DNA from: an uncultured Erwinia sp.
Lineage (GTDB): Bacteria > Pseudomonadota > Gammaproteobacteria > Enterobacterales > Enterobacteriaceae
Assembly: GCA_946221915.1 (NCBI GenBank)
Contig: CAMIKG010000078.1
Coordinates: 1-19,320 of the forward strand
Direction: 5' to 3'
Length of the DNA: 19,320 nt
Under the pieces are notes generated by a model that saw only the letters and a list, made by a program, of their open reading frames with translations, ran no database searches and had not been told where the DNA came from. The position numbers and the translations under genes are program-made. This document shows positions 1 through 7,456 of this stretch, piece after piece (position 1 is the first letter of the stretch; each line of letters opens with the position of its first letter).

Positions 1-63
1 GCAACTCAGGCAACTCAGGCAACTCAGGCAACTCAGGCAACTCAGGCAACTCAGGCAACTCAG
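1..63. repeat. 9-bp tandem repeat, seven perfect copies (truncated by window edge)
   Basis: The unit GCAACTCAG is repeated seven times without a single mismatch and begins at base 1, so the array probably continues to the left. It lies beyond the 3' end of ubiI. By E. coli synteny this would be the ubiI-gcvT intergenic region, but no gcvT sequence is inside the window. Perfect identity suggests recent slippage expansion (inference). There are no unique spacers, so it is not a CRISPR array. All three plus-strand frames read through the repeats and stop soon after (for example at TAA 67-69), so the tail of a repeat-containing protein entering from the left cannot be excluded. Confidence 0.95.
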
Positions 64-131
64 GGATAATAGGGATCAGAGAAAGAGTTACCAGAAAAAT
101 CGAACGCTATGATTGATTTGTCAGGTGACCT

Positions 132-155
132 GAATCCTGCTCAGCCGCAGGATTC
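132..155 (-). terminator. Hairpin downstream of ubiI, possible weak terminator
   Basis: A perfect 9-bp inverted repeat (GAATCCTGC, 6-nt loop, GCAGGATTC) lies 12 nt beyond the ubiI stop codon. Its position suits the end of the ygfB-pepP-ubiH-ubiI transcript. No clear U-tract follows on either strand, so it may be a 3'-end stabiliser or a Rho-linked site and not a classic intrinsic terminator. Positions 64-131 hold nothing else that I recognise. Confidence 0.4.
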
Positions 156-166
156 GGGAAAGGCAA

Positions 167-1369
167 TTATTTCAGCCAGTCGGGCAGATCATGCAGCCCC
201 ATCGCCTGCTTCAGCAAACGCGGTTTCACCCCCGGCAGCGCATCGGCCAGTTTCAGGCCGACATCACGCAGCAATTTTTTCGCCGGATTATCGCCGGCAA
301 ACAGTTCACGGAAGCCCTGCATGCTCGCCAGCATGACGGCTGCGCTGTGTTTTCTGCTGCGCTCGTAGCGGCGCAGATAGAGATGCTGACCGATATCTTT
401 CCCCTGCTGGTGCAGGCGCTTAATCTCGCCAATCAGTTCTGCGGCATCCATAAATCCGAGGTTAACGCCCTGCCCCGCCAGCGGATGAATGGTGTGCGCG
501 GCATCGCCCACCAGCGCCAGACGGTGCGCGGCAAAGTTGCGTGCGTAGCGCCCCATCAGCGGGAAAGTCTGACGTTCGCTTTCCACGCTGCACAGCCCCA
601 TACGCATATCAAACGCCACCGACAGCTGCTGATTGAACAGTTCAGCAGGCATCGATTGCAGGCGATTCGCCTCCTGCGGCGCAACCGACCAGACAATTGA
701 GCAAAGGTGCGGATCGCTGAGCGGCAGAAACGCCAGAATGCCATCGCCATGAAATACCTGGCGCGCCACGGCATCATGCGGCTGTTCAGTACGGATATTG
801 GCCACCAGCGCATGGTGTTCATAGTCCCAGAACGCCAGCGGGATATCGGCTTTATTACGCAGCCAGGAGTTGGCGCCATCGGCGGCCACCAGCAGGCGTG
901 CGCTCATCATCGAGCCATCTTCCAGCGTCACAAACGCTTCGTTGTCGCCAAACGCCACCTGCTGCAGCTGAGCGGGGGCGATCAGCGTGATATCACTGTG
1001 CTGGCTGGCTTTTTGCCACAGCGCATGGTGGATCACCTGATTTTCAATAATATGGCCAAGGTGCGACAGCCCCTGCTGTTCATCATCAAAGGCGATATTG
1101 CCGAAGCTGTCGCGATCCCACACCTGCATGCCATGGTAAGGGCTGGCGCGCAGGGCGAGAATCGCTGACCAGACGTCAAGATGCTGCAGCAGGCGTTCGC
1201 TGGCGGCGTTAATCGCTGACACGCGCAGCGCAGGTGGTGCAGCAACGTCGATCTCCTGCGGCGGTGCTTTTTCCAGTACCGCAATCCGTAACCCGCTGCC
1301 CTGCAAGCCGCACGCCACCGCCAGGCCAACCATACCGCCACCGGCGATCACTACGTCATATGTTTGCAT
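167..1369 (-). CDS. ubiI: UbiI, 2-polyprenylphenol (C5) hydroxylase of ubiquinone synthesis
   Basis: This FAD-dependent monooxygenase adds the C5 hydroxyl to the ubiquinone ring under aerobic conditions. The protein is 400 residues, the length of E. coli UbiI (VisC). The N-terminal dinucleotide-binding motif GGGMVG is at residues 10-15, the DG motif (ADGANS) at 163-168, and the FAD ribityl motif GDAAHTIHPLAGQG at 288-301. These are the three hallmarks of the UbiH/UbiI/UbiF group. The ATG start follows AGAGGA at good spacing and lies 13 nt after the ubiH stop, so it is the last gene of the ygfB-pepP-ubiH-ubiI operon. UbiI is distinguished from UbiF by near-collinear identity with E. coli UbiI and by the gene order. 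Confidence 0.96.
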   Translation of the reverse strand: MQTYDVVIAGGGMVGLAVACGLQGSGLRIAVLEKAPPQEIDVAAPPALRVSAINAASERLLQHLDVWSAILALRASPYHGMQVWDRDSFGNIAFDDEQQGLSHLGHIIENQVIHHALWQKASQHSDITLIAPAQLQQVAFGDNEAFVTLEDGSMMSARLLVAADGANSWLRNKADIPLAFWDYEHHALVANIRTEQPHDAVARQVFHGDGILAFLPLSDPHLCSIVWSVAPQEANRLQSMPAELFNQQLSVAFDMRMGLCSVESERQTFPLMGRYARNFAAHRLALVGDAAHTIHPLAGQGVNLGFMDAAELIGEIKRLHQQGKDIGQHLYLRRYERSRKHSAAVMLASMQGFRELFAGDNPAKKLLRDVGLKLADALPGVKPRLLKQAMGLHDLPDWLK

Positions 1370-1382
1370 GAAAATCCTCTTA

Positions 1383-2561
1383 TCAGCGCTTCACCCAGCC
1401 GAGCGTACGTTCGGCCAGCAGGTTGCGCATCAGCGGTAAATTGTCCATTGCCATCAGGCCGAGACTGCGTCCCACCACCAGCGGCGCATAGCGGTTGGCA
1501 AAGAGGCGCACCAGACCATCGGTGATGCCGATGGTGGTCTGCCGGTCCGGCTGGCGACGCTGCTGATAATGCTGCAGCACTGCAAAAGCACCGACATCCT
1601 GCTGCTGGCGCTGCGCCGTCGCCAGCGTTTCCGCCAGCGACATCACATCACGCAAGCCGAGGTTAAATCCCTGACCGGCAATCGGATGCAGCGTTTGCGC
1701 GGCATTGCCCACCAGCGCCAGGCGATGGTTAATATGTTGCGTGGCGGTCTGCAGCGCCAGCGAATAGCTGACGCGCCGCCCCACCTGGGTAAATTTGCCC
1801 AGTCGCCAGCCAAATGCGCTTTGCAAGTGGCGCAAGAATTCGTCGTCGCTCCAGCTGTCCACCTGCGCCTGCTGCTCACGCGAGTGACACCAGACCAGCG
1901 AGCAGCGTCCGCCGGACATCGGCAGCAGTGCCAGCGGGCCATATTGCGTAAAGCGTTCAAAGGCGCGGCCGTGGTGCGGCAGCTGGGTGGAGACGTTGGC
2001 GATCACCGCTATCTGCTGATAATCGTCAGTCTGCCACTGAATGCCGCACGACGCCGCCAGCGGTGAACGTGCGCCATCCGCGGCCACCAGCAGCGCGCCT
2101 TCCAGCTGTTCACCACTGTCGAGGGTGACGGTGACCTGCTGCTGGCTGCGGCTGACGTGATTCACTTTCGCCGGACAACGCAGCGTGACGCCCGGCGCCC
2201 GTTTCAGCAGCGCAAACAGCCGCTGGCCGATATCGTGCAGCTCCACCACGTTGCCCAGCGCCGCCACGCCATAATCTTCAGCATTCAGCGTCACAAATCC
2301 GGCATGTCCGCGGTCGCTGACATGCACATGGGTAATCGGCGTGGCGCAGTCACGCAACGCGGGCCACAGGTTGATCGCCGCCAGCTGCTGGCAGGTGCCT
2401 TCCGCCAGCGCGATGGCGCGGCCATCATAACCCGGATGCCCGCGATCGCCCGGCGCAGTGGCTTCAATCAGCGTCACCGGCAACTGGCCGTGCGACAGGT
2501 GGGAAATCGCCAGCGCCAGGGTGGCGCCGGTCATGCCGCCACCGGCAATAATAATACTCAT
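1383..2561 (-). CDS. ubiH: UbiH, 2-octaprenyl-6-methoxyphenol (C1) hydroxylase
   Basis: This FAD monooxygenase hydroxylates C1 of the ubiquinone precursor and works in the Ubi complex with UbiI and UbiF. It has 392 residues, the same as E. coli UbiH. It opens with MSIIIAGGGMTGATLALAIS, which holds the GxGxxG FAD motif at residues 7-12. An ADG motif lies near 160, and the late motif VGNAAQTLHPIAGQGFNLG has the Asn-for-Asp change (GN instead of GD) that E. coli UbiH also has. The start ATG overlaps the pepP stop as ATGA, indicating translational coupling, and ubiI follows 13 nt downstream. The neighbouring paralogue ubiI shares the fold, so the pair probably arose by an old duplication (inference). 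Confidence 0.97.
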   Translation of the reverse strand: MSIIIAGGGMTGATLALAISHLSHGQLPVTLIEATAPGDRGHPGYDGRAIALAEGTCQQLAAINLWPALRDCATPITHVHVSDRGHAGFVTLNAEDYGVAALGNVVELHDIGQRLFALLKRAPGVTLRCPAKVNHVSRSQQQVTVTLDSGEQLEGALLVAADGARSPLAASCGIQWQTDDYQQIAVIANVSTQLPHHGRAFERFTQYGPLALLPMSGGRCSLVWCHSREQQAQVDSWSDDEFLRHLQSAFGWRLGKFTQVGRRVSYSLALQTATQHINHRLALVGNAAQTLHPIAGQGFNLGLRDVMSLAETLATAQRQQQDVGAFAVLQHYQQRRQPDRQTTIGITDGLVRLFANRYAPLVVGRSLGLMAMDNLPLMRNLLAERTLGWVKR

Positions 2562-3880
2562 CGCGCGTTTGCCGCCGCCATCAGCGCTTCGATCGCATCC
2601 GCGTCTTTTACCACGCTGTCGGTCAGATTTTCGTTACCGTCAGCGGTGATCACAATATCGTCCTCGATACGCACGCCAATGCCACGATATTCAGCAGGCA
2701 CATCGGCATCTGGCGCGATATACAGACCCGGTTCCACCGTCAGCACCATACCCGCTTCGAGGGTACGGCCGCGGTCAGCCGTGCCGTAGTGACCCACGTC
2801 ATGCACATCCAGCCCCAGCCAGTGACTCAGGCCATGCATATAGAATTCGCGGTGGGCGTTGTCGGCAATCAGCTGATCGACTTCGCCTTTCATCACGCCC
2901 AGCTCCACCAGCCCGGTGACCATAATGCGCACCACCTCTTCATTGACATCACGAATGCTGGTGCCCGGGCGGAACAGCTCCAGCGCACGATACAGCGATG
3001 CCAGCACAATGTCGTAAATCGCCCGCTGCGGCGCGCTGAATTTACCATTTACCGGGAAGGTACGCGTGATATCGCCCGCGTAGCCATGGAACTCGCAACC
3101 GGCGTCAATCAGCACCAGATCGCCATCGCGCAGCTGTGATTCATTTTCGGTGTAGTGCAGGATGCAGCCGTTTTCACCGCCGCCGACAATGGTGTTGTAA
3201 GACGGGAAGCGCGCGCCGTGGCGGTTAAATTCGTGCTGAATTTCCCCTTCCAGCTGAAATTCGTACATGCCGGGACGGGCTTTTTGCATCGCGCGGGTGT
3301 GCGCCAGCGCGCTGATTTTTCCGGCCTGACGCAGAATCTCCAGCTCTTCCGCTGACTTAAACAGGCGCATCTCATGCACCCACGGACGCCAGTCGGTAAG
3401 GGTCGCAGGCGCGCTGAGGTTTTGCCGGAAGCCGCGGCGCAGTTTCTCCAGCGCGTCAAAAACGATTTGGTCCGCTTCGTTATACAGACCCTGGGCGTGG
3501 TACACCACGTCCAGCCCATTCAGCAGCAGATGCAGTTGCTGGCGGATATCATCCCACGGCAGCGCGCGATCGACGCCCAGTTTTTCCGGCGCCGCGTCCT
3601 GACCCAGACGACGACCAAACCAGATTTCGGCGCTTTTGTCGCGCACGCGGTTAAACAGCACGCTGTGGTTGTGCGTTTCATCGCTTTTAATCAGCACCAG
3701 CGCCGCTTCCGGCTCGTTGAAACCGGTGAAGTACCAGAAATCGCTGTTCTGGCGATACGGATACTCGCTGTCATTGCTGCGGGTGGCTTCTGGCGCGGCG
3801 AAAATCACCGCCGCACTGCCCGGCGCCATTTTAGCTAACAGTGCCTGACGGCGCTGCAAAAACGCGGAAAGATTAACCAC
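2558..3880 (-). CDS. pepP: PepP, Xaa-Pro aminopeptidase P
   Basis: This cytoplasmic metallopeptidase removes N-terminal residues that precede proline. The protein is 440 residues (E. coli 441) when started at the GTG at 3880, which sits 7 nt after AGGGAG. The open frame continues 41 codons upstream, but that stretch is not PepP-like and runs into the ygfB end, so I rejected it. An N-terminal domain (about 1-170) precedes the pita-bread catalytic domain. The expected dimanganese ligands are in place: D259 (LIDAG), D270 (AGDITR), H353 (HGLSHWLG), E383 (TVEPGLY) and E406 (RIEDD). It lies 61 nt after ygfB and overlaps ubiH by 4 nt, so it is a mid-operon gene. Confidence 0.96.
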   Translation of the reverse strand: MVNLSAFLQRRQALLAKMAPGSAAVIFAAPEATRSNDSEYPYRQNSDFWYFTGFNEPEAALVLIKSDETHNHSVLFNRVRDKSAEIWFGRRLGQDAAPEKLGVDRALPWDDIRQQLHLLLNGLDVVYHAQGLYNEADQIVFDALEKLRRGFRQNLSAPATLTDWRPWVHEMRLFKSAEELEILRQAGKISALAHTRAMQKARPGMYEFQLEGEIQHEFNRHGARFPSYNTIVGGGENGCILHYTENESQLRDGDLVLIDAGCEFHGYAGDITRTFPVNGKFSAPQRAIYDIVLASLYRALELFRPGTSIRDVNEEVVRIMVTGLVELGVMKGEVDQLIADNAHREFYMHGLSHWLGLDVHDVGHYGTADRGRTLEAGMVLTVEPGLYIAPDADVPAEYRGIGVRIEDDIVITADGNENLTDSVVKDADAIEALMAAANAR

Positions 3881-3941
3881 AATACGGCTCCCTGTTGAAT
3901 ATGAGTGGCGCGGATGGCCTGCAATACTACCGATAATAAGT

Positions 3942-4517
3942 TTAGTGTAAGGTCGGTTTCTTGATCTCAACCGCCGTTGGCGTCGGGCGGGTAAAGGTTT
4001 CATGGCACAGCAGCGCTGCGACGCGCACGTACTCGATCACCTCTTCCAGCGACTGCTCCAGCTCTTCCTGATCTTCATCTTCGTCATAGCCGAGCTGGGC
4101 AATGGTGCGCAAATCGTCAATCGCTTCACCTGCTTCGCCGGTGACTTTGTCCAGTTTCGGTTGCGTCACGCCCAGTCCCAGCAGAAAGTGGTTAACCCAG
4201 CCGGCCAGTGCGTCGGCGCGATCAAACACCGTGCTGTCGTCATCAGGCAGAAACAGCTGGAACAGGAAGTCGTCATCTTCCAGCGCACCGAGAATGCCCT
4301 GATACAGTTGCTGCAGCGGTTGCGCCAGCGTCTGCGAGAAGGCCATGCCTTCGTTCGTCAGGTCATGCACCAGCGTCTGCCAGCTGCGATCCTGATTGCC
4401 GCCGCAGAGAATTCCGCTGATTAAACCGTGCATTTCTGCTGGCGTCATACCGACGCCCTGTTGTGTTAATGCTGAGGCCAGAGCGTCATAGCCCGGCATA
4501 GAGTTCTGGATAGACAT
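3942..4517 (-). CDS. ygfB: YgfB, UPF0149 (YecA/YgfB family) protein
   Basis: This is a small acidic cytoplasmic protein of 191 residues (E. coli 192) whose molecular function is not firmly known. It starts MSIQNSMPGYDALASAL and has the conserved core GWVNHFLLGLGVTQPKLDKV, an acidic run YDEDEDQEELE and the ending PTLH. A second in-frame ATG two codons upstream (4523) is possible. I chose 4517 because the family begins MSIQN; neither start has a strong ribosome-binding site. It is the first gene of the operon with pepP, ubiH and ubiI, and is divergent from zapA. The family resemblance is clear, but the role cannot be inferred from this sequence. Confidence 0.93.
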   Translation of the reverse strand: MSIQNSMPGYDALASALTQQGVGMTPAEMHGLISGILCGGNQDRSWQTLVHDLTNEGMAFSQTLAQPLQQLYQGILGALEDDDFLFQLFLPDDDSTVFDRADALAGWVNHFLLGLGVTQPKLDKVTGEAGEAIDDLRTIAQLGYDEDEDQEELEQSLEEVIEYVRVAALLCHETFTRPTPTAVEIKKPTLH

Positions 4518-4591
4518 ACGCATTCATCGTCGTTGACAGGATAAGTTCGTGTTATGCTACCACCAGGTGCCTTGACGATTCCAGAAAGGGC

Positions 4592-4620
4592 TTGTTTCTT
4601 CTCTTTAGGGTAGCTATAGT
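4592..4620 (+). promoter_or_regulatory. Candidate sigma-70 promoter for zapA
   Basis: TTGTTT (4592-4597) and TATAGT (4615-4620) are separated by 17 bp, giving a start near 4627 and a leader of about 63 nt before zapA. A second candidate lies further upstream: an extended -10, TGTTATGCT (4550-4558), with TTGACA at 4533-4538, but that spacing is only 14 bp. The call rests on pattern only. Confidence 0.55.
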
Positions 4621-4689
4621 GGCGCCCCTCCCAAGCCTTTGAGTGGTAAGGGTGAATTTGCGGGCGCAGTAATCAGTCAGGAAGGTGGC

Positions 4690-5019
4690 ATGTCTGCACA
4701 ACCGGTAGATATTCAAATTTTTGGCCGTTCACTACGGGTAAATTGTCCGCCTGAACAGCAAGATGCGCTGAACATGGCGGCACAGGACCTGAATCAACGG
4801 TTGCAAGATTTAAAAGTTCGCACTAGAGTCACAAATACAGAGCAACTGGTGTTCATTGCCGCGTTGAATATTTGTCATGAGCTGGCGCAGGAAAAAGTCA
4901 AAACACGTGACTACGCCGCCAACATGGAACAACGCATTCGCATGTTACAGCAGACCATTGAGCAGGCATTACTTGAGCAAGGTCGCATAACTGATCGCCA
5001 GGGTGCAAAGTTCGAATAA
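4690..5019 (+). CDS. zapA: ZapA, FtsZ-ring-associated cell division protein
   Basis: ZapA binds and bundles FtsZ filaments and recruits ZapB to the division ring. The protein is 109 residues, identical in length to E. coli ZapA, beginning MSAQPVDIQIFGRSLRVNCP. The globular N-terminal half is followed by a long coiled-coil C-terminal helix (about 65-100; MEQRIRMLQQTIEQALLEQG is almost unchanged from E. coli). The frame opens 17 codons earlier, but the ATG at 4690 is preceded by GAAGGTGG and matches the family start. It is divergent from ygfB and followed by the 6S RNA gene, as in E. coli. Confidence 0.97.
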   Translation: MSAQPVDIQIFGRSLRVNCPPEQQDALNMAAQDLNQRLQDLKVRTRVTNTEQLVFIAALNICHELAQEKVKTRDYAANMEQRIRMLQQTIEQALLEQGRITDRQGAKFE

Positions 5020-5039
5020 CACTTCATGGTTTACTGTGG

Positions 5040-5045
5040 TACAGT
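5040..5045 (+). promoter_or_regulatory. Candidate -10 box of the proximal 6S RNA promoter
   Basis: TACAGT would start transcription near 5051-5052, about 9 nt before the mature 6S 5' end. This agrees with the short 5' extension of the P1 precursor known in E. coli. No convincing -35 box is visible at normal spacing. Confidence 0.4.
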
Positions 5046-5059
5046 GACGGTGAAGTAAA

Positions 5060-5243
5060 TTTTCTCTGAGATGTTTGCAAGCGGGCCAGTCCCCTGAGCC
5101 GATATTTAGTACAAACAGAGTGTGACGCTCCGTTACCTGTGAGCATGCTCGGTTCGTCCGAGAAGCCTGATGGTTACGACGGCATACTCACCTTGAACCA
5201 AGGGTTCAAGGGTTACAGCCTGCGGCGGCATCTCGGAGATCCC
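5060..5243 (+). ncRNA. ssrS: 6S RNA
   Basis: 6S RNA binds sigma-70 RNA polymerase holoenzyme and represses many promoters in stationary phase by mimicking an open promoter. The sequence is unmistakable: TTTCTCTGAGATG at the 5' end pairs with CATCTCGGAGA at the 3' end, forming the closing stem with one G-U pair. The segment at 5077-5103, which in E. coli serves as template for the product RNA (pRNA), is unchanged. GAGCATGCTCGG and AACCAAGGGTTCAAGGGTTA of the 3' half are also present. The length is about 184 nt. Ends are assigned by alignment from memory and could be off by 1-2 nt. No terminator precedes fau, so the precursor is probably dicistronic with fau, as in E. coli. Confidence 0.96.
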
Positions 5244-5252
5244 CTTCTTTTT

Positions 5253-5283
5253 AAACGGCCAGACCGTTTCTGCCTGCGGGCAG
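5253..5283 (+). other. Two small hairpins between 6S RNA and fau
   Basis: AAACGG/CCGTTT (5253-5269, 5-nt loop) and CTGCC/GGCAG (5270-5283, 4-nt loop) abut each other in the 6S-fau leader. Neither has a U-tract, so read-through into fau is expected. They may mark 3' trimming of 6S RNA or influence fau translation (inference). Confidence 0.4.
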
Positions 5284-5308
5284 CCTGACCCACCATCACG
5301 AGTTCCCT

Positions 5309-5902
5309 ATGACATCTTTCTCACTGTTTGATCGTCAGGATATTCGTAACCATGTGCGCCATCTGCGCCGTGCTCTCAGCGACGAACAACAACAGCAGGC
5401 TGCCGAACTGGCCGCTGAACATGCCCTTAATTTCGCCCCCATTCGTCAGGCCAGCACTATCGCGCTGTTTCTCTCAGTCGATGGAGAGCTGAATACCCGA
5501 CCGCTGATTGCCAAACTGTGGCAGCAAAAAAAGCAGGTGTACCTGCCGGTGCTGCACCCTTTTGCCCGTGGTCAGCTGATGTTTCTGCGCTACGATGAAA
5601 ACACCGAGTTACAGCCAAACCGGTTGCGCATTCCTGAGCCACCGCTGGATGTCCGCCATCTGCTGCCGCTTAGCGAACTGGATGTCATCCTGATGCCGCT
5701 GGTGGCCTTTGATGCCGACGGCAACCGGCTGGGCATGGGCGGCGGTTTTTACGACCGCACGTTGCAGAACTGGCAAAAGTATCACATGCAGCTCATCGGC
5801 TTCGCCCATGACTGTCAGCAGGTGGAACAATTACCGGTGGCGCAGTGGGATGTGCCGCTGTCGGCGATGATTACGCCGGGCCAGCTGTGGCAGTGGAAAT
5901 AA
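5309..5902 (+). CDS. fau: 5-formyltetrahydrofolate cyclo-ligase (YgfA/Fau)
   Basis: The enzyme converts 5-formyltetrahydrofolate to 5,10-methenyltetrahydrofolate using ATP, returning the dead-end folate to the one-carbon pool. The protein has 197 residues. FLSVDGELNTRPLI lies at about 54-67, and the ATP/substrate motif GMGGGFYDRTLQNW at 142-155 is diagnostic of the family. The start at 5309 has only a weak ribosome-binding site (GAG 6 nt upstream). The E. coli protein is commonly annotated about 15 residues shorter at its N-terminus, so an internal start is possible. It is co-transcribed behind 6S RNA and ends inside a bidirectional terminator. Confidence 0.95.
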   Translation: MTSFSLFDRQDIRNHVRHLRRALSDEQQQQAAELAAEHALNFAPIRQASTIALFLSVDGELNTRPLIAKLWQQKKQVYLPVLHPFARGQLMFLRYDENTELQPNRLRIPEPPLDVRHLLPLSELDVILMPLVAFDADGNRLGMGGGFYDRTLQNWQKYHMQLIGFAHDCQQVEQLPVAQWDVPLSAMITPGQLWQWK

Positions 5903-5929
5903 AAAAGGGAGCCTGCTGGCTCCCTTTTT
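5902..5929. terminator. Bidirectional intrinsic terminator between fau and serA
   Basis: GGGAGCC (5907-5913), loop TGCT, GGCTCCC (5918-5924), flanked by A5 and T5 runs, gives a strong hairpin with a U-tract on both strands. It ends fau from the left and serA from the right; the serA stop is at 5946. Confidence 0.92.
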
Positions 5930-5945
5930 ACTGATGCTGCAAGAA

Positions 5946-7184
5946 TTAGTACAGCAGACGTGCGCGAATGGTGCCAGGAATGGCCTTCATCAGCTGCAGC
6001 GCTTTATCCGCCACATCTTTCTCAGCATCGATATCAATCACTACATAGCCCATCTGCGGTGTGGTCTGCAGATACTGGGCGGCAATGTTGATGCCCTGCT
6101 CAGTGAAGATCTGGTTAATCGCGGTCAGCACGCCAGGACGGTTTTCATGGATATGCAGTAAACGGCTGACGCGATCGCCATGCAGTGGCAGCGATACTTC
6201 CGGGAAGTTAACCGAGGTCAGTGTTGAACCGTTATCGGAATATTTCGCCAGTTTACCCGCCACTTCAATACCGATATTTTCCTGCGCTTCCTGAGTGGAA
6301 CCACCGATATGCGGTGTCAGGATCACGTTATCAAACTCACACAGCGGTGAGTTAAACGGTTCGCTGTTGGTCGCAGGCTCTGTCGGGAAGACGTCAATCG
6401 CCGCACCCGCCAGATGCTTATCTTTCAGTGCCGCGCACAGCGCCGGGATATCCACCACGGTGCCGCGTGAGGCGTTGATCAGCAGTGAACCTGGTTTCAT
6501 CAGCGCCAGTTCTTTGCCGCCAATCATATTCTGCGTGGAGTCAGTTTCCGGCACATGCAGGCTGACCACATCGCTCATATTCAGCAGGTCGGAGAGATGA
6601 CGCACCTGAGTCGCGTTACCCAGCGGCAGTTTGTTCTCGATATCGTAGAAGAACACGTGCATGCCAAGGCTTTCCGCCAGCACGCCCAGCTGCATACCGA
6701 TGTGACCGTAGCCAATGATACCCAGCTTTTTACCGCGCGCTTCGTAAGAACCCACCGCCAGTTTGTTCCACACGCCACGGTGCGCTTTGGCGTTCGCTTC
6801 CGGAATACCACGCAGCAGCAGCAGCAGCTCGCCAATCACCAGTTCGGCAACGGATCGGGTATTGGAGAAAGGCGCATTGAACACCGGGATCCCGCGTTTG
6901 GCAGCCGCGCTCAGCTCGACCTGGTTGGTACCGATACAGAAGCAGCCTACGGCCACCAGTTTTTCCGCCGCAGCGAAAATCTCTTCGGTCAGGTGAGTAC
7001 GCGATCGGATGCCAACGAAATGTGCATCGCGGATGGATTCCTTCAGCGCTTCGCTGTCCAGCGCGCCTTTATGGAATTCGATGTTGGTATAGCCTGACGC
7101 ACGCAGGTTTTCCAGCGCGCTCTGGTGAACACCTTCCACCAGCAGGAATTTAATCTTGTCTTTCTCCAGTGATACCTTTGCCAT
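5946..7184 (-). CDS. serA: SerA, D-3-phosphoglycerate dehydrogenase
   Basis: SerA catalyses the first step of serine synthesis, NAD-dependent oxidation of 3-phosphoglycerate. The protein has 412 residues against 410 in E. coli. The Rossmann motif GIIGYGHIG is at 155-163, and catalytic R240, E269 and H292 are in E. coli register. The C-terminal ACT domain (about 342-412) keeps the serine-site residues H346, N348 and N366 (E. coli H344, N346, N364), so serine feedback inhibition is expected. The linker before the ACT domain differs: E. coli has LHGGRR, here LHGDRVSR, so the second hinge glycine is Asp and two residues are inserted. The start ATG follows AAGGTCGGGA. A CRP-type promoter region lies upstream. 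Confidence 0.98.
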   Translation of the reverse strand: MAKVSLEKDKIKFLLVEGVHQSALENLRASGYTNIEFHKGALDSEALKESIRDAHFVGIRSRTHLTEEIFAAAEKLVAVGCFCIGTNQVELSAAAKRGIPVFNAPFSNTRSVAELVIGELLLLLRGIPEANAKAHRGVWNKLAVGSYEARGKKLGIIGYGHIGMQLGVLAESLGMHVFFYDIENKLPLGNATQVRHLSDLLNMSDVVSLHVPETDSTQNMIGGKELALMKPGSLLINASRGTVVDIPALCAALKDKHLAGAAIDVFPTEPATNSEPFNSPLCEFDNVILTPHIGGSTQEAQENIGIEVAGKLAKYSDNGSTLTSVNFPEVSLPLHGDRVSRLLHIHENRPGVLTAINQIFTEQGINIAAQYLQTTPQMGYVVIDIDAEKDVADKALQLMKAIPGTIRARLLY

Positions 7185-7222
7185 TTCCCGACCTTAATTT
7201 TGCAGACTTCAGATGTAACTGA

Positions 7223-7238
7223 TATACCCCGAGGTATA
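7223..7238. promoter_or_regulatory. Short palindrome in the serA leader
   Basis: TATACC-CCGA-GGTATA is a perfect 6-bp inverted repeat about 40 bp before the serA start. It could be an operator half-site pair or a small leader hairpin. I cannot assign a regulator. Confidence 0.3.
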
Positions 7239-7339
7239 AGCCAGCCTTCTGTCAAAATATCAAAAAATACGCTGGCGGCAATACAAACGATTGCCTTGCC
7301 CCCAGCACGGCGGCATCGTCAGACAGCACAATGCAACAG

Positions 7340-7345
7340 ATTATA
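7340..7345 (-). promoter_or_regulatory. Candidate -10 box of the serA promoter
   Basis: On the minus strand this reads TATAAT, the consensus -10, giving a start near 7333 and a leader of about 150 nt. The -35 at 17 bp (7363-7368, TCTGTG) is weak, as expected of an activator-dependent promoter. TTGACA at 7250-7255 (minus), nearer the gene, has no -10 at suitable spacing. Confidence 0.5.
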
Positions 7346-7390
7346 GCGATTCGCCCCACCCGCACAGAATGAAGGTGCAACAGGCCAAAC

Positions 7391-7412
7391 TTATGTGACA
7401 TAAGTCACCAAA
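7391..7412. promoter_or_regulatory. CRP-like site upstream of serA
   Basis: TGTGA-CATAAG-TCACC (core 7394-7409) matches the CRP consensus TGTGA-N6-TCACA at 9 of 10 core positions. An overlapping perfect palindrome, ACTTATG-TGA-CATAAGT, occupies 7389-7405. The centre is about 69 bp upstream of the start inferred from the TATAAT box, close to a class I position. E. coli serA is known to respond to CRP and Lrp; the assignment here is by pattern. Confidence 0.6.
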
Positions 7413-7456
7413 TTTAACCTGTTGAAGAAAAGATATTTTTTAGCAGTAAATAACTA

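Noticed and set aside
1..63. CRISPR array
   Set aside because: The repeats are 9 bp and directly contiguous, with no spacers and no cas genes nearby.
508..515. Chi-like octamers (GCTGGTGG on the minus strand) in ubiI and ubiH
   Set aside because: They arise from common codon pairs in conserved genes, and such density is normal on enterobacterial chromosomes.
3881..4003. A 41-codon N-terminal extension of pepP
   Set aside because: It overlaps the ygfB 3' end, is not PepP-like, and the GTG at 3880 with AGGGAG gives the family length.
7250..7255. TTGACA as -35 of a second serA promoter
   Set aside because: No -10 element lies at 16-18 bp; the nearest TATACC and TATATC are at the wrong spacing.
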